Of a stretch of DNA of 64,000 nt, positions 34,124-42,801 are shown piece after piece. The position numbers were made by a program, and so were the translations under genes. The notes beneath the pieces were generated by a model, which worked only from the letters and a program-made list of their open reading frames with translations, was not told the origin of the DNA and did not search any database. The DNA is from Desulfoluna limicola (GTDB lineage: Bacteria; Desulfobacterota; Desulfobacteria; Desulfobacterales; Desulfolunaceae): positions 5,731,501 through 5,795,500 of the forward strand of contig NZ_AP024488.1 in the NCBI RefSeq assembly GCF_021654575.1. The letters are read 5' to 3'. The first letter of the stretch is position 1. The number at the start of each line of letters is the position of its first letter.

Positions 34124-34691
34124 CCATGGGCTCGCCACTCAGTTCATGGGCGTAGAAGAGATCTGCTTCCTGGCTTGGGATGGGGGTGTCGAGAAAGTCG
34201 GACCAGTTCTGCCGGATGCGATCCAGCAGGGGGGCTACGGTGACAAGGATGTCGTCTTGCCCGTTGATATGAGCCTTTGTGCTGCTCCAGGGCCACTCCT
34301 CGGCGGAGGTAACGTAGTCGCGCTTTACGGCGTTGATCTCCACGTAACGGGCGCACTTGATAAGGTAGGTTTCGTCCAGGAGGTGGCGTGCGGCCTTTTT
34401 CCTGAAAAGGGGAATAACCGGGGCGTTTTTGCTTTTCAGGCTTTCTGTGTAGCGCCGGATGGCTGTGCCCAGGGCATCATCGATGGCGCTCTCCCTTTTC
34501 GGGATGGCAATGAGATGGACATGATCGGGCATGAGGCAGTAGCCCCAGACCATGACGTTGCACTCCGTACAGGCCTCGGCCAGGATGCCGATAAAACTTC
34601 TGTAATCATCATCCGTGAAAAAGAGCTGCTGACCGTCGGTGCCCCGCTGAATCACGTGGTGCGGCAAGCCGGGGCCTTTATGGTTTGTCAT
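34104..34691 (-). CDS. REP-associated tyrosine transposase (RAYT, Y1/HUH family)
   Basis: 195 aa. HUH signature CLMPDHVHLIAIP (residues ~52-64) and the N-terminal PHHVIQRG typical of TnpA_REP proteins. The catalytic Tyr is probably the one in KCARYVEINAVKRDYV (~125). Basic helix RRYTESLKSKNAPVIPLFRKK. These enzymes nick single-stranded REP hairpins and are thought to mobilise or shape REP elements rather than move as ordinary insertion sequences. It lies between two oppositely oriented copies of the palindromic repeat family (34011 and 34723); the last residues KVGAP and the stop are encoded by hp1. AAGGAG precedes the ATG. Confidence 0.93.
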   Translation of the reverse strand: MTNHKGPGLPHHVIQRGTDGQQLFFTDDDYRSFIGILAEACTECNVMVWGYCLMPDHVHLIAIPKRESAIDDALGTAIRRYTESLKSKNAPVIPLFRKKAARHLLDETYLIKCARYVEINAVKRDYVTSAEEWPWSSTKAHINGQDDILVTVAPLLDRIRQNWSDFLDTPIPSQEADLFYAHELSGEPMAKVGAP

Positions 34692-34722
34692 GGGATCTCC
34701 TTTTTATTAACTATTCAGCTTT

Positions 34723-34860
34723 GCCTCCGGCGGGCAGGGGATGATCCCCTGCACCCCATAAGGCGAATGCGTGAAGGCTGCTGTGATGCCAATTCTTTCG
34801 GGGCATTCGCGCAAAGGGTGACGTGGGGCAACTGCCTTCGCAGGAGATGCCCATTTCATG
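34723..34860 (+). repeat. Modular palindromic repeat at the 5' side of the RAYT gene
   Basis: GCCTCCGGCGG, hp1 GCAGGGG-atgat-CCCCTGC, then the GCGAATGC...GCATTCGC stem (34763-34810) typical of the RAYT subfamily. Starts 31 bases upstream of the RAYT ATG, pointing away from it. Confidence 0.88.
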
Positions 34861-35295
34861 CTTCATGAACATACACGGTGTTTCTTCAGCCTGACCATAC
34901 CCTTAAAACGATATATGCTCAAATGCGATGACGCGTTGCTATGTGTAAACACAAAAACGCGTTCCTTCCACCTGCAACTTGCGATATGAATCATCCTTGA
35001 GTGGTGCGATCTTGGGTACCAAGGGCTCAGCTATAGGCCGACGGAGTTATTCCGGTAAAAGCCAATTCGATTCAGCAGGCTTCATGAAGCATGGTTAAAC
35101 CATGAAGAACATGAAGCGCCCTTCGGTCTGCATGAAGGAGGGGGAGAAACCATAACGCAAATCTGGTGTATAGGGGGCTAAAGTCCCCTGCTATCCGTAG
35201 GCGAAAAGTTAACGTTGATAATGGCCAAGTTACGACAACGTACCCTGTAGCCTTGAAGCTTGTGAGTATGTATGCACAAACCGGCAGCATTTGTG
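34861..35295. other. Non-coding stretch with small hairpins
   Basis: No gene. A GGGG-gctaaagt-CCCC hairpin lies near 35172-35188. The segment ATGAAGCGCCCTTCGG at about 35110 resembles the outer arm of the repeat copies at 36694, 39883 and 42622. Confidence 0.4.
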
Positions 35296-35400
35296 TCGGG
35301 CGAAGCCCGAGCCGAAGGCCCTTGCGCTTTGGCCCGAGGCACGAGGGACAAAGCGCAAGGGCAATATGCTTTCGAGGTGGCTCACCTCGCCGCCGGAGGC
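35296..35400 (-). repeat. Modular palindromic repeat with hp3, hp2 and hp1
   Basis: hp3 TCGGGC-gaa-GCCCGA (35296-35310), hp2 with stem CCCTTGCGC...GCGCAAGGG (35319-35361) and loop GAGGCACG, hp1 CGAGGTG-gct-CACCTCG, CCGCCGGAGGC ending at 35400. About 45 bases before the glycosyltransferase start. Confidence 0.9.
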
Positions 35401-35446
35401 ATGCTTTTCCCGGCTACGTTGACCATAGAGGGTTTTAAAGGATCCC

Positions 35447-36715
35447 ATGAAAATATTGCATCTGCTCAGTCAGCGGCCTGAGCTCACCGGAAGCGGGATG
35501 TATGTTCAGGCGGTGGTGCGGCAGGCTGCGTTGCGGGGGCATGAGAACGTTCTCGTGGCGGGGATCCCTGACGGCCCGGCGCCGGCCCTTGAGGTGATTG
35601 ACGGGTCGAAGTGTGCCTTTGTGCGGTTTGGGGGAGGGGGTCTGCCTTTTCCTGTGGTGGGCATGAGCGATGTGATGCCGTACCGGAGCACGCGGTTTTC
35701 AGATTTGACTCCGGAGGACGTCGAGGCGTATGAGGATGCCTTTGCCTCGGTGCTCACACGGGTTGTGACGGACTTCTCCCCGGACATTATCCACAGCCAT
35801 CACCTTTGGCAGGTGAGTGCCCTTGCGAGAAAGCTTTTTCCCGGGATTCCCATGGTCACCAGTTGCCATGGCACCGATCTCCGGCAGTTTGAGACCTGTC
35901 CTCGCCTTGCTGAGCGGGTGCTTGGCCCCTGTGGTGGGATCGATGAGGTCATGGCCCTGACCCGGACTCAGGCGGAGAAGATTGCCTCCCTGTACCACAT
36001 GCCAAAAGAGTGCATTCATGTGGTGGGGGGCGGGTATGATGAAAGCCGGTTTGCACCGGCAGAAAAACCATCTCCTCCTCCCGTGGAGATTCTCTATGCC
36101 GGAAAGCTCAGCCTGGCCAAGGGGGTTCCCTGGCTTTTAAAGTCCCTGACACGGCTCACGGACCTGCCGTGGAGGCTTCACTTGGCCGGCAGCAGCAACG
36201 GCGCAGAGAAGGACCTTTGCCACGCGCTTGCCGAGACGCTGGGGGACCGGGTCGTGTTCCACGGCATGCTTTCCCAGAACGAGTTGGCCGACCTGATGAA
36301 GCAATCCCACCTCTTTGTGCTCCCCTCCTTTTTCGAAGGCCTTCCCCTGGTACTCCTGGAAGCCCTGGCCTGCGGATGCCGACTCGTGGCCACCTCCCTG
36401 CCGGGGGTGCGTGAGGTCCTCGGCGATACAGGCGGGGAGTTTATCCGACTCGTGGACCTGCCCCCATTGGAGACGGTGGATGCCCCCTCTGCAGCAGATG
36501 AACCTCAATTGGAAGCGCTTCTTTCAGAAACGCTCCGCGAGCAGATCCTCACAGCCATGAAAACCCCGGAGATCGACATGGCCTCAGCCAAGCAGATCCT
36601 CGCCCCCTATACCTGGTCCGGGGTGTTTGCCCGGATAGAGCGGGTGTATGAAAAACAGGTTATAGGTCATAGGGGGATAGGCAAAAAAAACATGCCTCCG
36701 GCGGCCAGGGGATGA
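35447..36715 (+). CDS. Glycosyltransferase family 4 protein
   Basis: 422 aa, GT-B fold. N-domain: HLLSQRPELTGSGMYVQAVVRQAALRGHENVLVAGI. C-domain: EILYAGKLSLAKGVPWLLKSL and the conserved FVLPSFFEGLPLVLLEALACGCRLVATSLPGVREVL, holding the EX7E-type Glu pair. It transfers a sugar from an activated donor to a lipid or glycan acceptor at the cytoplasmic face. The last residues (NMPPAARG) are encoded by a repeat copy that supplies the stop codon. AAAGGATCCC precedes the ATG. Deacetylase-like and FemAB-like genes nearby suggest surface polysaccharide work. Confidence 0.92.
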   Translation: MKILHLLSQRPELTGSGMYVQAVVRQAALRGHENVLVAGIPDGPAPALEVIDGSKCAFVRFGGGGLPFPVVGMSDVMPYRSTRFSDLTPEDVEAYEDAFASVLTRVVTDFSPDIIHSHHLWQVSALARKLFPGIPMVTSCHGTDLRQFETCPRLAERVLGPCGGIDEVMALTRTQAEKIASLYHMPKECIHVVGGGYDESRFAPAEKPSPPPVEILYAGKLSLAKGVPWLLKSLTRLTDLPWRLHLAGSSNGAEKDLCHALAETLGDRVVFHGMLSQNELADLMKQSHLFVLPSFFEGLPLVLLEALACGCRLVATSLPGVREVLGDTGGEFIRLVDLPPLETVDAPSAADEPQLEALLSETLREQILTAMKTPEIDMASAKQILAPYTWSGVFARIERVYEKQVIGHRGIGKKNMPPAARG

Positions 36716-36858
36716 TCCCCTGGACCCCAGGTTGCGAATGCTCTATCCCTCGTTCCTCGGGCTCTTCGCATTCGCTGACGGGCTGCGCCCGTGAGCAACT
36801 GCTGAGGTTCTAAACCTCCTTCGTGTAGCCCGAAGGGCGCTTCGTGATCTTCGTGGTT
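36694..36858 (+). repeat. Modular palindromic repeat, long form with five hairpins
   Basis: GCCTCCGGCGG, hp1 CCAGGGG-atgat-CCCCTGG, hp2 with stem GCGAATGC...GCATTCGC and loop CTCGTTCCTCGG (36734-36775), hp3 ACGGGC-tgc-GCCCGT (36778-36792), then GAGGTT-cta-AACCTC and GCCC-gaa-GGGC. Shows the full module order. Confidence 0.9.
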
Positions 36859-37132
36859 TTATGCCCGAACCGGATCATGAAGGCGTCTGAAATCCGCTTC
36901 ACTCCAGCCACACCAATAAATCCCACCAAAAATAAGATGATTACCCCCGGTATTGGAAAAGGGATAACTAACCCCGGCCAGTGTCTCGCCTTGAAATTGC
37001 GGCATGAATTGCTTTTTAACTAACTGTATGAGAATAACTTTGGTTTGCCTTGCTGCGTTATCTTCAACCATGCTATTGATTCTGTTCATCTAATCAACGC
37101 ATCGTCATGAAACAGGAAACACAGGTGAACCT
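36859..37132. other. AT-rich upstream region of the CHAT gene
   Basis: About 270 bases of lower GC content. A 76-codon minus-strand frame (36859-37089) lacks a ribosome site and is not called. Contains the probable promoter of the CHAT gene. Confidence 0.35.
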
Positions 37133-39619
37133 ATGAAATATAAGAACAGACTGACTCTTCTCCTTGTCTCCCTTGTCGCCATCTGCCTGTTGCAGGGGTG
37201 CGCAATCTCTAAAATTACAAGTATCCAAATAGATGCTGAGCGAAAACTTTACAGTGAGGCTGTGGAGGGCTTTGAACGCGAGATCGGAGCTTATGAGAAC
37301 TGGGTGCCGGAAGATAAGTTTTTAGATGGCCCCAAGTTCAATTGGGGGCTTATTGAAGTCTGCAATTGCTATTACGAGCTGGGAAACATGTCCAAGGCCG
37401 AAGAGTGTGCCATGGCGTATGAGAAGCTTTTTTTAACGGAAGTCTTGCGCGATTCAAAAGACAATTATTACCCCATTTATTTTCAGCATAGATATTATGG
37501 GTTGCTCACCAAACTCCATCTTGAGCTAGGGAATTACGAGAAGGCCAGGGTGTATGCAGAAAAAATGATCGAAATCAATATCAGAGAGTTCGGGAGCCTG
37601 ACTGAAACCAAAGGGGGCGTAGAAATATATGCCGATTTTATGGCAGATGCGGCCATTGCGTTTGCCAGGACTGGAGATCCAGATAAGGCGAGGGAGCTGC
37701 TTGCTGTCATTCACAACATAGGTGGGGGAAGAGATTCTATAGGAACCTCCTGGGTTCTAAAAAGAATGTATTCGGCCCAGGCCCGTGGGTATGTCGCGAT
37801 TGGGGATTATGAAAAAGCAAAAGAAGCCCTGGGAAGGAAGTTAGGTTCGCAGGCCTATTTTGGTCGAGCTATTGTTTTTCTCCATACAATGGGGATATCT
37901 GAACTGGCCGGTATCGGTAAGGAACAAAGTAATCCCTTTAGCCTAAACGAAACGATTATGTTGTCCCGTATCTATCTCGATACAGAAGAGTATGAAAAAG
38001 CAAAACCTCTTTACGATGCCCTAATTAACAACACGCACAGATTGTTAGGCACAAATTATATTCGAACTCAGACCGACTTGAGCAATCGACCTGGCATTTA
38101 TTATGCCCTTCTCCATGATCGTGGCAAAATAGCCCTTCACGAAGGTGACCGCGAGCTGGCCGTATCCTGCTTCAAACAGGCCCTGGATATCATCGAGGGG
38201 CAGCGGGCAACCATCCATACGGAGAGCTCCAAAATTGGGTTTGTGGGGGACAAGCAGGCGGTGTACCGGGACCTGACGGCCCTCTTGATCGAGATGGGGC
38301 GCTATGAGGAGGCCTTTGCCATTGCCGAACGGTCCAAGGCGCGGGCCCTTGTGGATATGCTGGCATCAAAGAGTGATTTAAGCGGGGGGGAGCGAGCCAA
38401 CACGGAAGAGCTCACCGGGCTGCTTCGGGAGGTGGATGACCTGGAGCATAAGGCAAAAATCCTGGTTGCGGAAAATGAAGCCGGGCAGCCGTCGGCGCGG
38501 CGGAGCGTGGAGCTGAAACAGAGACAGATCCTCCAGGCAGACCCCGAATTTTCGTCCCTTGTGGCAGTGACACCCCCGGATGTAAAAGCCATCCAGGCCT
38601 TGCTTCCCGAAAACGAAACCCTCATCGAATACTACGGCGATGAAACCGGCCTCTTTGCCTTTGTGGTCACCCGCAATGAGATCCGCGCCGTTGCGCTGGG
38701 CCCCGTTGACATCAAAGAGAAGGTCGCGGGCTTTCGCACATGGATCCAGACCCCACCGGCTGAGGTTCGCGGCCTCAGGCTCGCCAAATCCAAAGGGCCG
38801 GTTTCACAGGCAAACAAAACAGGCGAAGAACTCTACAACGATCTCATTGCCCCCCTTGCCAAACACATTGAAACCCGGAACCTCACCATCGTTCCCCACG
38901 GTGCCCTGCACTACTTGCCGTTTAACGCCCTCTCCAACGGCAACACATACCTCATTGACCGCTACCGCGTCAGGGTCCTGCCCAGCGCCAGCGTCATGGC
39001 TTTCCTGAAAAACGACAAACAAAATTACAAGGGTAAGCTGCTTGCCTTCGGCAACCCGGACCTGGGCAACCCCGCCCTTGACCTTCCCGGCGCGGAAGCA
39101 GAATCCCGGGCCATCACCCGGAAGGTCTCCAAGGCCAGCCTCTACACCCGGAAAGAGGCCACAGAAACCGTCGCCAAGGCAGACGGAAGCCGGTACAAGT
39201 ACGTCCACTTTGCCCTGCACGGCACCTTTGATTCGGATAAACCCCTTTCCTCAGGCCTTCTCCTGGCCCCGGACACCCAAAACGACGGCATCCTTACCGT
39301 TGGGGAGCTTTACACCATGAACATCCCCGCCGACCTGGTGACCCTGTCGGCCTGTGAAACAGCCCTTGGCAAAATCGCCAACGGAGATGACGTGGTGGGG
39401 TTTACCCGCGGATTTCTCTACGCCGGAACCCAGTCCATTGTTTCCACCCTCTGGAAGGTGGACGACCAGGCAACCTCAAAGCTGATCCAGAAATTTTACC
39501 GGGAACTCGAAAAAACCGACAAACGCCAGGCCCTGAGAAATGCCCAGCGCTATGTCAAAAACAACATCAACGACCACCCGTACTACTGGGCCGCCTTCCA
39601 GCTGACCGGGAATATTTAA
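37133..39619 (+). CDS. Lipoprotein TPR-CHAT protease-domain protein
   Basis: 828 aa. The signal peptide has a lipobox (LLQGC, Cys at ~23), so it should be lipid-anchored. Residues ~30-420 hold degenerate TPR helices (SKAEECAMAYEKLF, DKARELLAVIHNI, EYEKAKPLYDALI). The C-terminal CHAT domain (~500-828) has the caspase-like dyad: His in HFALHGTFDSD and Cys in VTLSACETALG, plus GFTRGFLYAGTQSIVSTLWKVDD and the final YYWAAFQLTGN. CHAT proteases act in clade-specific signalling and some defence systems. No CRISPR or gasdermin gene is near. The first third has AT-richer codon use than the CHAT half, suggesting a mosaic gene. Ribosome site: CAGG about 8 bases upstream. Confidence 0.88.
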   Translation: MKYKNRLTLLLVSLVAICLLQGCAISKITSIQIDAERKLYSEAVEGFEREIGAYENWVPEDKFLDGPKFNWGLIEVCNCYYELGNMSKAEECAMAYEKLFLTEVLRDSKDNYYPIYFQHRYYGLLTKLHLELGNYEKARVYAEKMIEINIREFGSLTETKGGVEIYADFMADAAIAFARTGDPDKARELLAVIHNIGGGRDSIGTSWVLKRMYSAQARGYVAIGDYEKAKEALGRKLGSQAYFGRAIVFLHTMGISELAGIGKEQSNPFSLNETIMLSRIYLDTEEYEKAKPLYDALINNTHRLLGTNYIRTQTDLSNRPGIYYALLHDRGKIALHEGDRELAVSCFKQALDIIEGQRATIHTESSKIGFVGDKQAVYRDLTALLIEMGRYEEAFAIAERSKARALVDMLASKSDLSGGERANTEELTGLLREVDDLEHKAKILVAENEAGQPSARRSVELKQRQILQADPEFSSLVAVTPPDVKAIQALLPENETLIEYYGDETGLFAFVVTRNEIRAVALGPVDIKEKVAGFRTWIQTPPAEVRGLRLAKSKGPVSQANKTGEELYNDLIAPLAKHIETRNLTIVPHGALHYLPFNALSNGNTYLIDRYRVRVLPSASVMAFLKNDKQNYKGKLLAFGNPDLGNPALDLPGAEAESRAITRKVSKASLYTRKEATETVAKADGSRYKYVHFALHGTFDSDKPLSSGLLLAPDTQNDGILTVGELYTMNIPADLVTLSACETALGKIANGDDVVGFTRGFLYAGTQSIVSTLWKVDDQATSKLIQKFYRELEKTDKRQALRNAQRYVKNNINDHPYYWAAFQLTGNI

Positions 39620-39627
39620 AAAAAAAT

Positions 39628-39750
39628 GCCTCCGGCGGGCAGGTGGGGGCACCTGCAAACCCTATGGCGAATGCGTGAAGGTGGCCGTAGGGCAATTGGT
39701 TTCGGGGCATTCGCGCGGCGGGTGACGTTGGGCAACCGCCTCCGCAGGAG
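39628..39750 (+). repeat. Modular palindromic repeat, RAYT subfamily
   Basis: GCCTCCGGCGG, hp1 GCAGGTG-gggg-CACCTGC (39639-39656), GGCGAATGCG and the GGGGCATTCGC return stem. Starts 9 bases after the CHAT stop. Closest to the copies flanking the RAYT. Confidence 0.88.
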
Positions 39751-39882
39751 ATACTGTTATCATTACTTGTCTCGTTCCCAGCCTCCGGTTGGTAATGCTT
39801 TCCAAAGATACTTCCGAGAGTCTTTTCAAAAAGCGATAGCCTCTGACAATTTGTTTAAGTGCCTTTGATCATACATTTAGGG

Positions 39883-40031
39883 CTACAAGCACATGAAGTT
39901 CCCTTCGGGTTACACGAAGGAGGGAACGTTACCTCGCCCGTAGCGAACGCCATTGCGATTTGACCCGAGGAACGAGGGGCTAAGCGCAATGGCAACCCGC
40001 TTTCGAGGTGGCTCACCTCGCCGCCGGAGGC
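39883..40031 (-). repeat. Modular palindromic repeat, long form
   Basis: Outer arm CCCTTCGGG, hp2 with stem CCATTGCG...CGCAATGG and loop CGAGGAACGAGG, GCTTTC, hp1 CGAGGTG-gct-CACCTCG, CCGCCGGAGGC at 40021-40031. It encodes the last residues of the minus-strand deacetylase-like gene. Confidence 0.9.
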
Positions 40032-41167
40032 ACGCTTTTGCTTTTTGACCGGATGAAGATGGGTCGGGTGTGGTTGTCGGGCCTGATTTTCAGGGTGTAG
40101 AAGGTGTTGCGGTGGGTGGTGGACAGGATGGTGCCGTTTTTGATCTCCCAGGAGTCCGGACAGGTTTTTTTGATGTTTAGGTAGATATGATCGGTGAGGG
40201 TGTTGGCGGGCAAATCTGCGAGTTTTTCGAGGTTGATTTGAACGCCGTTTTTTATCGGGGTGATGGTGGCGAGCTCTTTTGCGGCGAACTGAGTCCAGCA
40301 GGAGGGGGTATCCGGGGCGAGCATCCAGTGGAATTTTTCCTGGAAGGGTTTCAGGACATCGACCCATTGGGTCACGACCTCGATGTTGCGTCGAGGGTCG
40401 GGGTGGAGGATGTTGGTCCAGTGGAGGGGGAGAATGGGGCCGTGGGCCGGGGGAGCGGGAGAAGCCGCGATCTGGTGCCAGGGCACTGGGGCTTCGCCCC
40501 GTTCTATGAGGATCACGCCGCATTCCCAGGTGAGCTTTTTGTGAATGGGCGGTGAGAAGGCCCGGGCCCTGTTAAAAATAGTGGAGACATAGTGAACTCC
40601 GAAGGCTTTCAGGATGTGCTGAAAGCCTTTTTTGTTGTTTCCAAAGCTGTGGTTCAGGGCGGGGGGCACGAAGACCCGGGGGAAGGGGCCGAGGTTGTTC
40701 TGGTCCATGAGCCTGCCGAAGTAGTCCAGGTGTCGGGCGGCATCGGGACGCATGAAGCCCTTTTCGTCGTGGAATTCAGATCGGGACAGGGTCCCGTTTT
40801 CCCAATACTCGTGGCCCACGCCGTGGAGCCCCACCTCCAGGTGTTTCTCGTTTTTTTGAATGATGTCGCTGGCCCTGTCCAGCCAGTCCCCTCTGTTGTG
40901 TGTGTTGTCCCACTCTTTTCCCAGCCATGTCGCGGTTGGGATGTCCCTCAGGATATTCTCCCGGTCCCACTCGCAGAGCACCATGGCCGCAAGCGGGCGC
41001 ATGCCCAGCTTTTTCCCCAAGTCAGCAATGGCCTCGAAGTCCTTCGGAACGTGTCGTCTGCCCATGGCGGTGCGAAAAGGCTGGTTGTGACTCGAGCCGT
41101 CGGTGCCCGACCACCACCCGACATCTTCGATGACCACCTGCAGGGGCATGGGAATGGTGATGTTCAT
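40013..41167 (-). CDS. Polysaccharide-deacetylase-like protein
   Basis: 384 aa. The N-terminus QVVIEDVGWWSGTDGS and the later HLEVGLHGVGHEYW (~115) resemble the Asp-Asp and HxxxH-type metal motifs of NodB-fold deacetylases or DUF2334-like proteins. WTNILHPDPRRNIEVV and a ~100-residue C-terminal beta domain follow. No signal peptide is evident, which is unusual if it acts on exported glycan. The tail KSVPPAAR and the stop codon come from a repeat copy; the ABC gene at 56045 ends in the same residues. The family call is moderate; a different TIM-barrel hydrolase is possible. Confidence 0.5.
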   Translation of the reverse strand: MNITIPMPLQVVIEDVGWWSGTDGSSHNQPFRTAMGRRHVPKDFEAIADLGKKLGMRPLAAMVLCEWDRENILRDIPTATWLGKEWDNTHNRGDWLDRASDIIQKNEKHLEVGLHGVGHEYWENGTLSRSEFHDEKGFMRPDAARHLDYFGRLMDQNNLGPFPRVFVPPALNHSFGNNKKGFQHILKAFGVHYVSTIFNRARAFSPPIHKKLTWECGVILIERGEAPVPWHQIAASPAPPAHGPILPLHWTNILHPDPRRNIEVVTQWVDVLKPFQEKFHWMLAPDTPSCWTQFAAKELATITPIKNGVQINLEKLADLPANTLTDHIYLNIKKTCPDSWEIKNGTILSTTHRNTFYTLKIRPDNHTRPIFIRSKSKSVPPAAR

Positions 41168-41200
41168 GAAATCAAGGTGACTGTTATGCAGTTCAGATTT

Positions 41201-41388
41201 GCCTCCGGCGGCCCTGTCGGGGGCCAGACTTTTGTCCGATTTAAAAGGGCTGGGTTTGACAAACAGGTCTTAAAAATTGTCCTTGATTAATTTCCGTTCT
41301 AAAGGCGGATGTGGTTTGCCCCGAGGAACGAGGGGGCAAAGCGCATCCGCAAACTGCTTTCAAGGTGGCACACCTTGCCGCCGGAGGC
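41201..41388 (-). repeat. Modular palindromic repeat, complete, reference copy
   Basis: 188 bases. R arm (GCCTCCGGCGGCCCTGTCGG, GGGTTTGACAAACAGG), hp2 with stem GCGGATG...CATCCGC (41305-41350) and loop CCGAGGAACGAGG, GCTTTC, hp1 CAAGGTG-gca-CACCTTG, CCGCCGGAGGC at 41378-41388. Best copy for defining the family. Confidence 0.95.
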
Positions 41389-41401
41389 AAGCCCTGCGCC
41401 C

Positions 41402-42478
41402 TTATAGCCCGATGTGTTTGCGCAAATATGGGCCCAGAAGGGTTGCCATGGGGACTGGGAGGTATTTCCAGAGGTTGAAGGTGAGTTTTTCGGCCGGGGG
41501 CGGTTGGCCGTTTAGGGAGACGTCGTGCCAAAACAGGGGGGAGGCCTGGGCTCCCCACTGTTGCTTGAATCGGCATGCTCCGCATCCGGGAGAGGAACGG
41601 CCGAAATCGAACCTTCGGAAATGGCTTTTGCAGGCGTATTCCAGCATGGTCCAGTAGAGCAGCATATTGGAAGCGAGGTGCCGGGATTCCTTCAGGGAGG
41701 ATGCCCAGGGGTTCAGCACGGTGTCTCTGTATGCCAGGGTGAATCCACCGGCCAGCGGTTTACGCCCCTGTCGGACAATGACGATGGCAACACCATCTTT
41801 GAACTCTTCCAGAACCTTTTCAAACAGCACTCGTGAATGGACCGGAGATCCCAGGTCTCTCATGTTCCGTGCGAACACAGCATAGAACTCATCCAGAAGG
41901 CTTTTGCCTCCCACCTCCGTTTGCAGCCCGTTTTTTTCCGCTTTTCTGATCTGGCTTCTCAGCTTTGATTTGAAGGAGCTTCTAAGCTGTTCAGGCCCTC
42001 CCTCAAGCTCCATTTTCAGGGAGACCTTGTGGGTTCGGGTGGTGCAGGTCAGGCTCCCATGGAGCCTATTTACCCCCAGGCAGGCCAGGGGCACGGTCTG
42101 GCGAAGCTCCAGGGATCCGGCGTTGAACTTCTTTCCTATGCGTACTGCCTCTTCAAGCAGGCACGTTTCTACAGCAGGGCTGTCGGCAACGATGCCGCCG
42201 GTATCTGTATAGGGCATGGAGATCAGACGGTTTCCTGTGAGCGGGTGCCGAAGTTGGACCAGGGGAAGCACACCTTCAATGGTGCGGCCCTTATCTTCGC
42301 GTATCGCGGCAAGGTAGTGCGTGCGGTGGCCGTATGTCTCTTCTATGACCCGTCTCCAACCGTAGAGATGACAATGGGAGGAACCAGGATGGGATCGGAC
42401 ATATCGGTCCCATGAGCGCTCGTCATCGGTAGAGACGGCGTATCGGCCTTGGGGGGATTCTGAAGAATCGTCCAACAT
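41402..42478 (-). CDS. FemAB-like GNAT protein (exosortase/PEP-CTERM-associated type)
   Basis: 358 aa. Two GNAT-like halves of the FemAB fold: WDRYVRSHPGSSHCHLYGWRRVIEETYGHRTHYLAAI, then LRSSFKSKLRSQIRKAEKNGLQ, the helical tRNA-hairpin-like or helix region, and VARQGRKPLAGGFTLAYRDTVLNPWASSLKESRHLASNMLLYWTML in spirit of the acceptor domain. Similar proteins occur with XrtA/PEP-CTERM exopolysaccharide loci, though no exosortase is in this window. Likely adds an amino acid or acyl group to a surface polymer. Neighbours (deacetylase-like, glycosyltransferase) support this. No strong ribosome site is seen. Confidence 0.75.
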   Translation of the reverse strand: MLDDSSESPQGRYAVSTDDERSWDRYVRSHPGSSHCHLYGWRRVIEETYGHRTHYLAAIREDKGRTIEGVLPLVQLRHPLTGNRLISMPYTDTGGIVADSPAVETCLLEEAVRIGKKFNAGSLELRQTVPLACLGVNRLHGSLTCTTRTHKVSLKMELEGGPEQLRSSFKSKLRSQIRKAEKNGLQTEVGGKSLLDEFYAVFARNMRDLGSPVHSRVLFEKVLEEFKDGVAIVIVRQGRKPLAGGFTLAYRDTVLNPWASSLKESRHLASNMLLYWTMLEYACKSHFRRFDFGRSSPGCGACRFKQQWGAQASPLFWHDVSLNGQPPPAEKLTFNLWKYLPVPMATLLGPYLRKHIGL

Positions 42479-42621
42479 GGTTCACCAACGAGTGCATGTC
42501 AGAGGCTTTTGCAGTGGTCTCAGGAGAACAGAAGAATAAAAATATACAAAAAAAATGGCCACCCTTGCGGCCGGAGTTATTCCGGTCCAAGTCAAGCGTA
42601 TTCAAGAACCACTTCTTGAGT

Positions 42622-42788
42622 AACCACGAAGAACACGAAGCGCCCTTCGGGCTGCACGAAGAAGGTTTAAAAACCTAAGCAGTTGTTCACGGGCGCAGCC
42701 CATCAGCGAATGTGACAACCTGAGGAACGAGGGTTGGAGCATTCGCGAACCTGGGGTGCAGGGGATTTATCCCCTGCCCGCCGGAGGC
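42622..42788 (-). repeat. Modular palindromic repeat, long form
   Basis: Outer arms GCCCTTCGGGC and AGGTTTAAAAACCT, hp3 CGGGC-gca-GCCCA, hp2 with stem GCGAATGTG...GCATTCGC and loop TGAGGAACGAG, hp1 GCAGGGG-attta-CCCCTGC type, CCGCCGGAGGC at 42778-42788. Mirror image of the copy at 36694. Confidence 0.88.
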
Positions 42789-42801
42789 AGGTTATTCAGA
42801 A

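Noticed and set aside
35172..35188. Hairpin GGGG-gctaaagt-CCCC as a terminator or intron remnant
   Set aside because: No T-run and no intron domains recognised; left as part of a non-coding stretch.
36859..37089. 76-codon minus-strand frame before the CHAT gene
   Set aside because: No ribosome site, no recognisable family, AT-rich region where chance frames are common; also overlaps likely promoter sequence.
37133..39619. CRISPR-linked Craspase (TPR-CHAT with gRAMP)
   Set aside because: No gRAMP/Cas7-11 gene or array nearby, and the protein has a lipobox.
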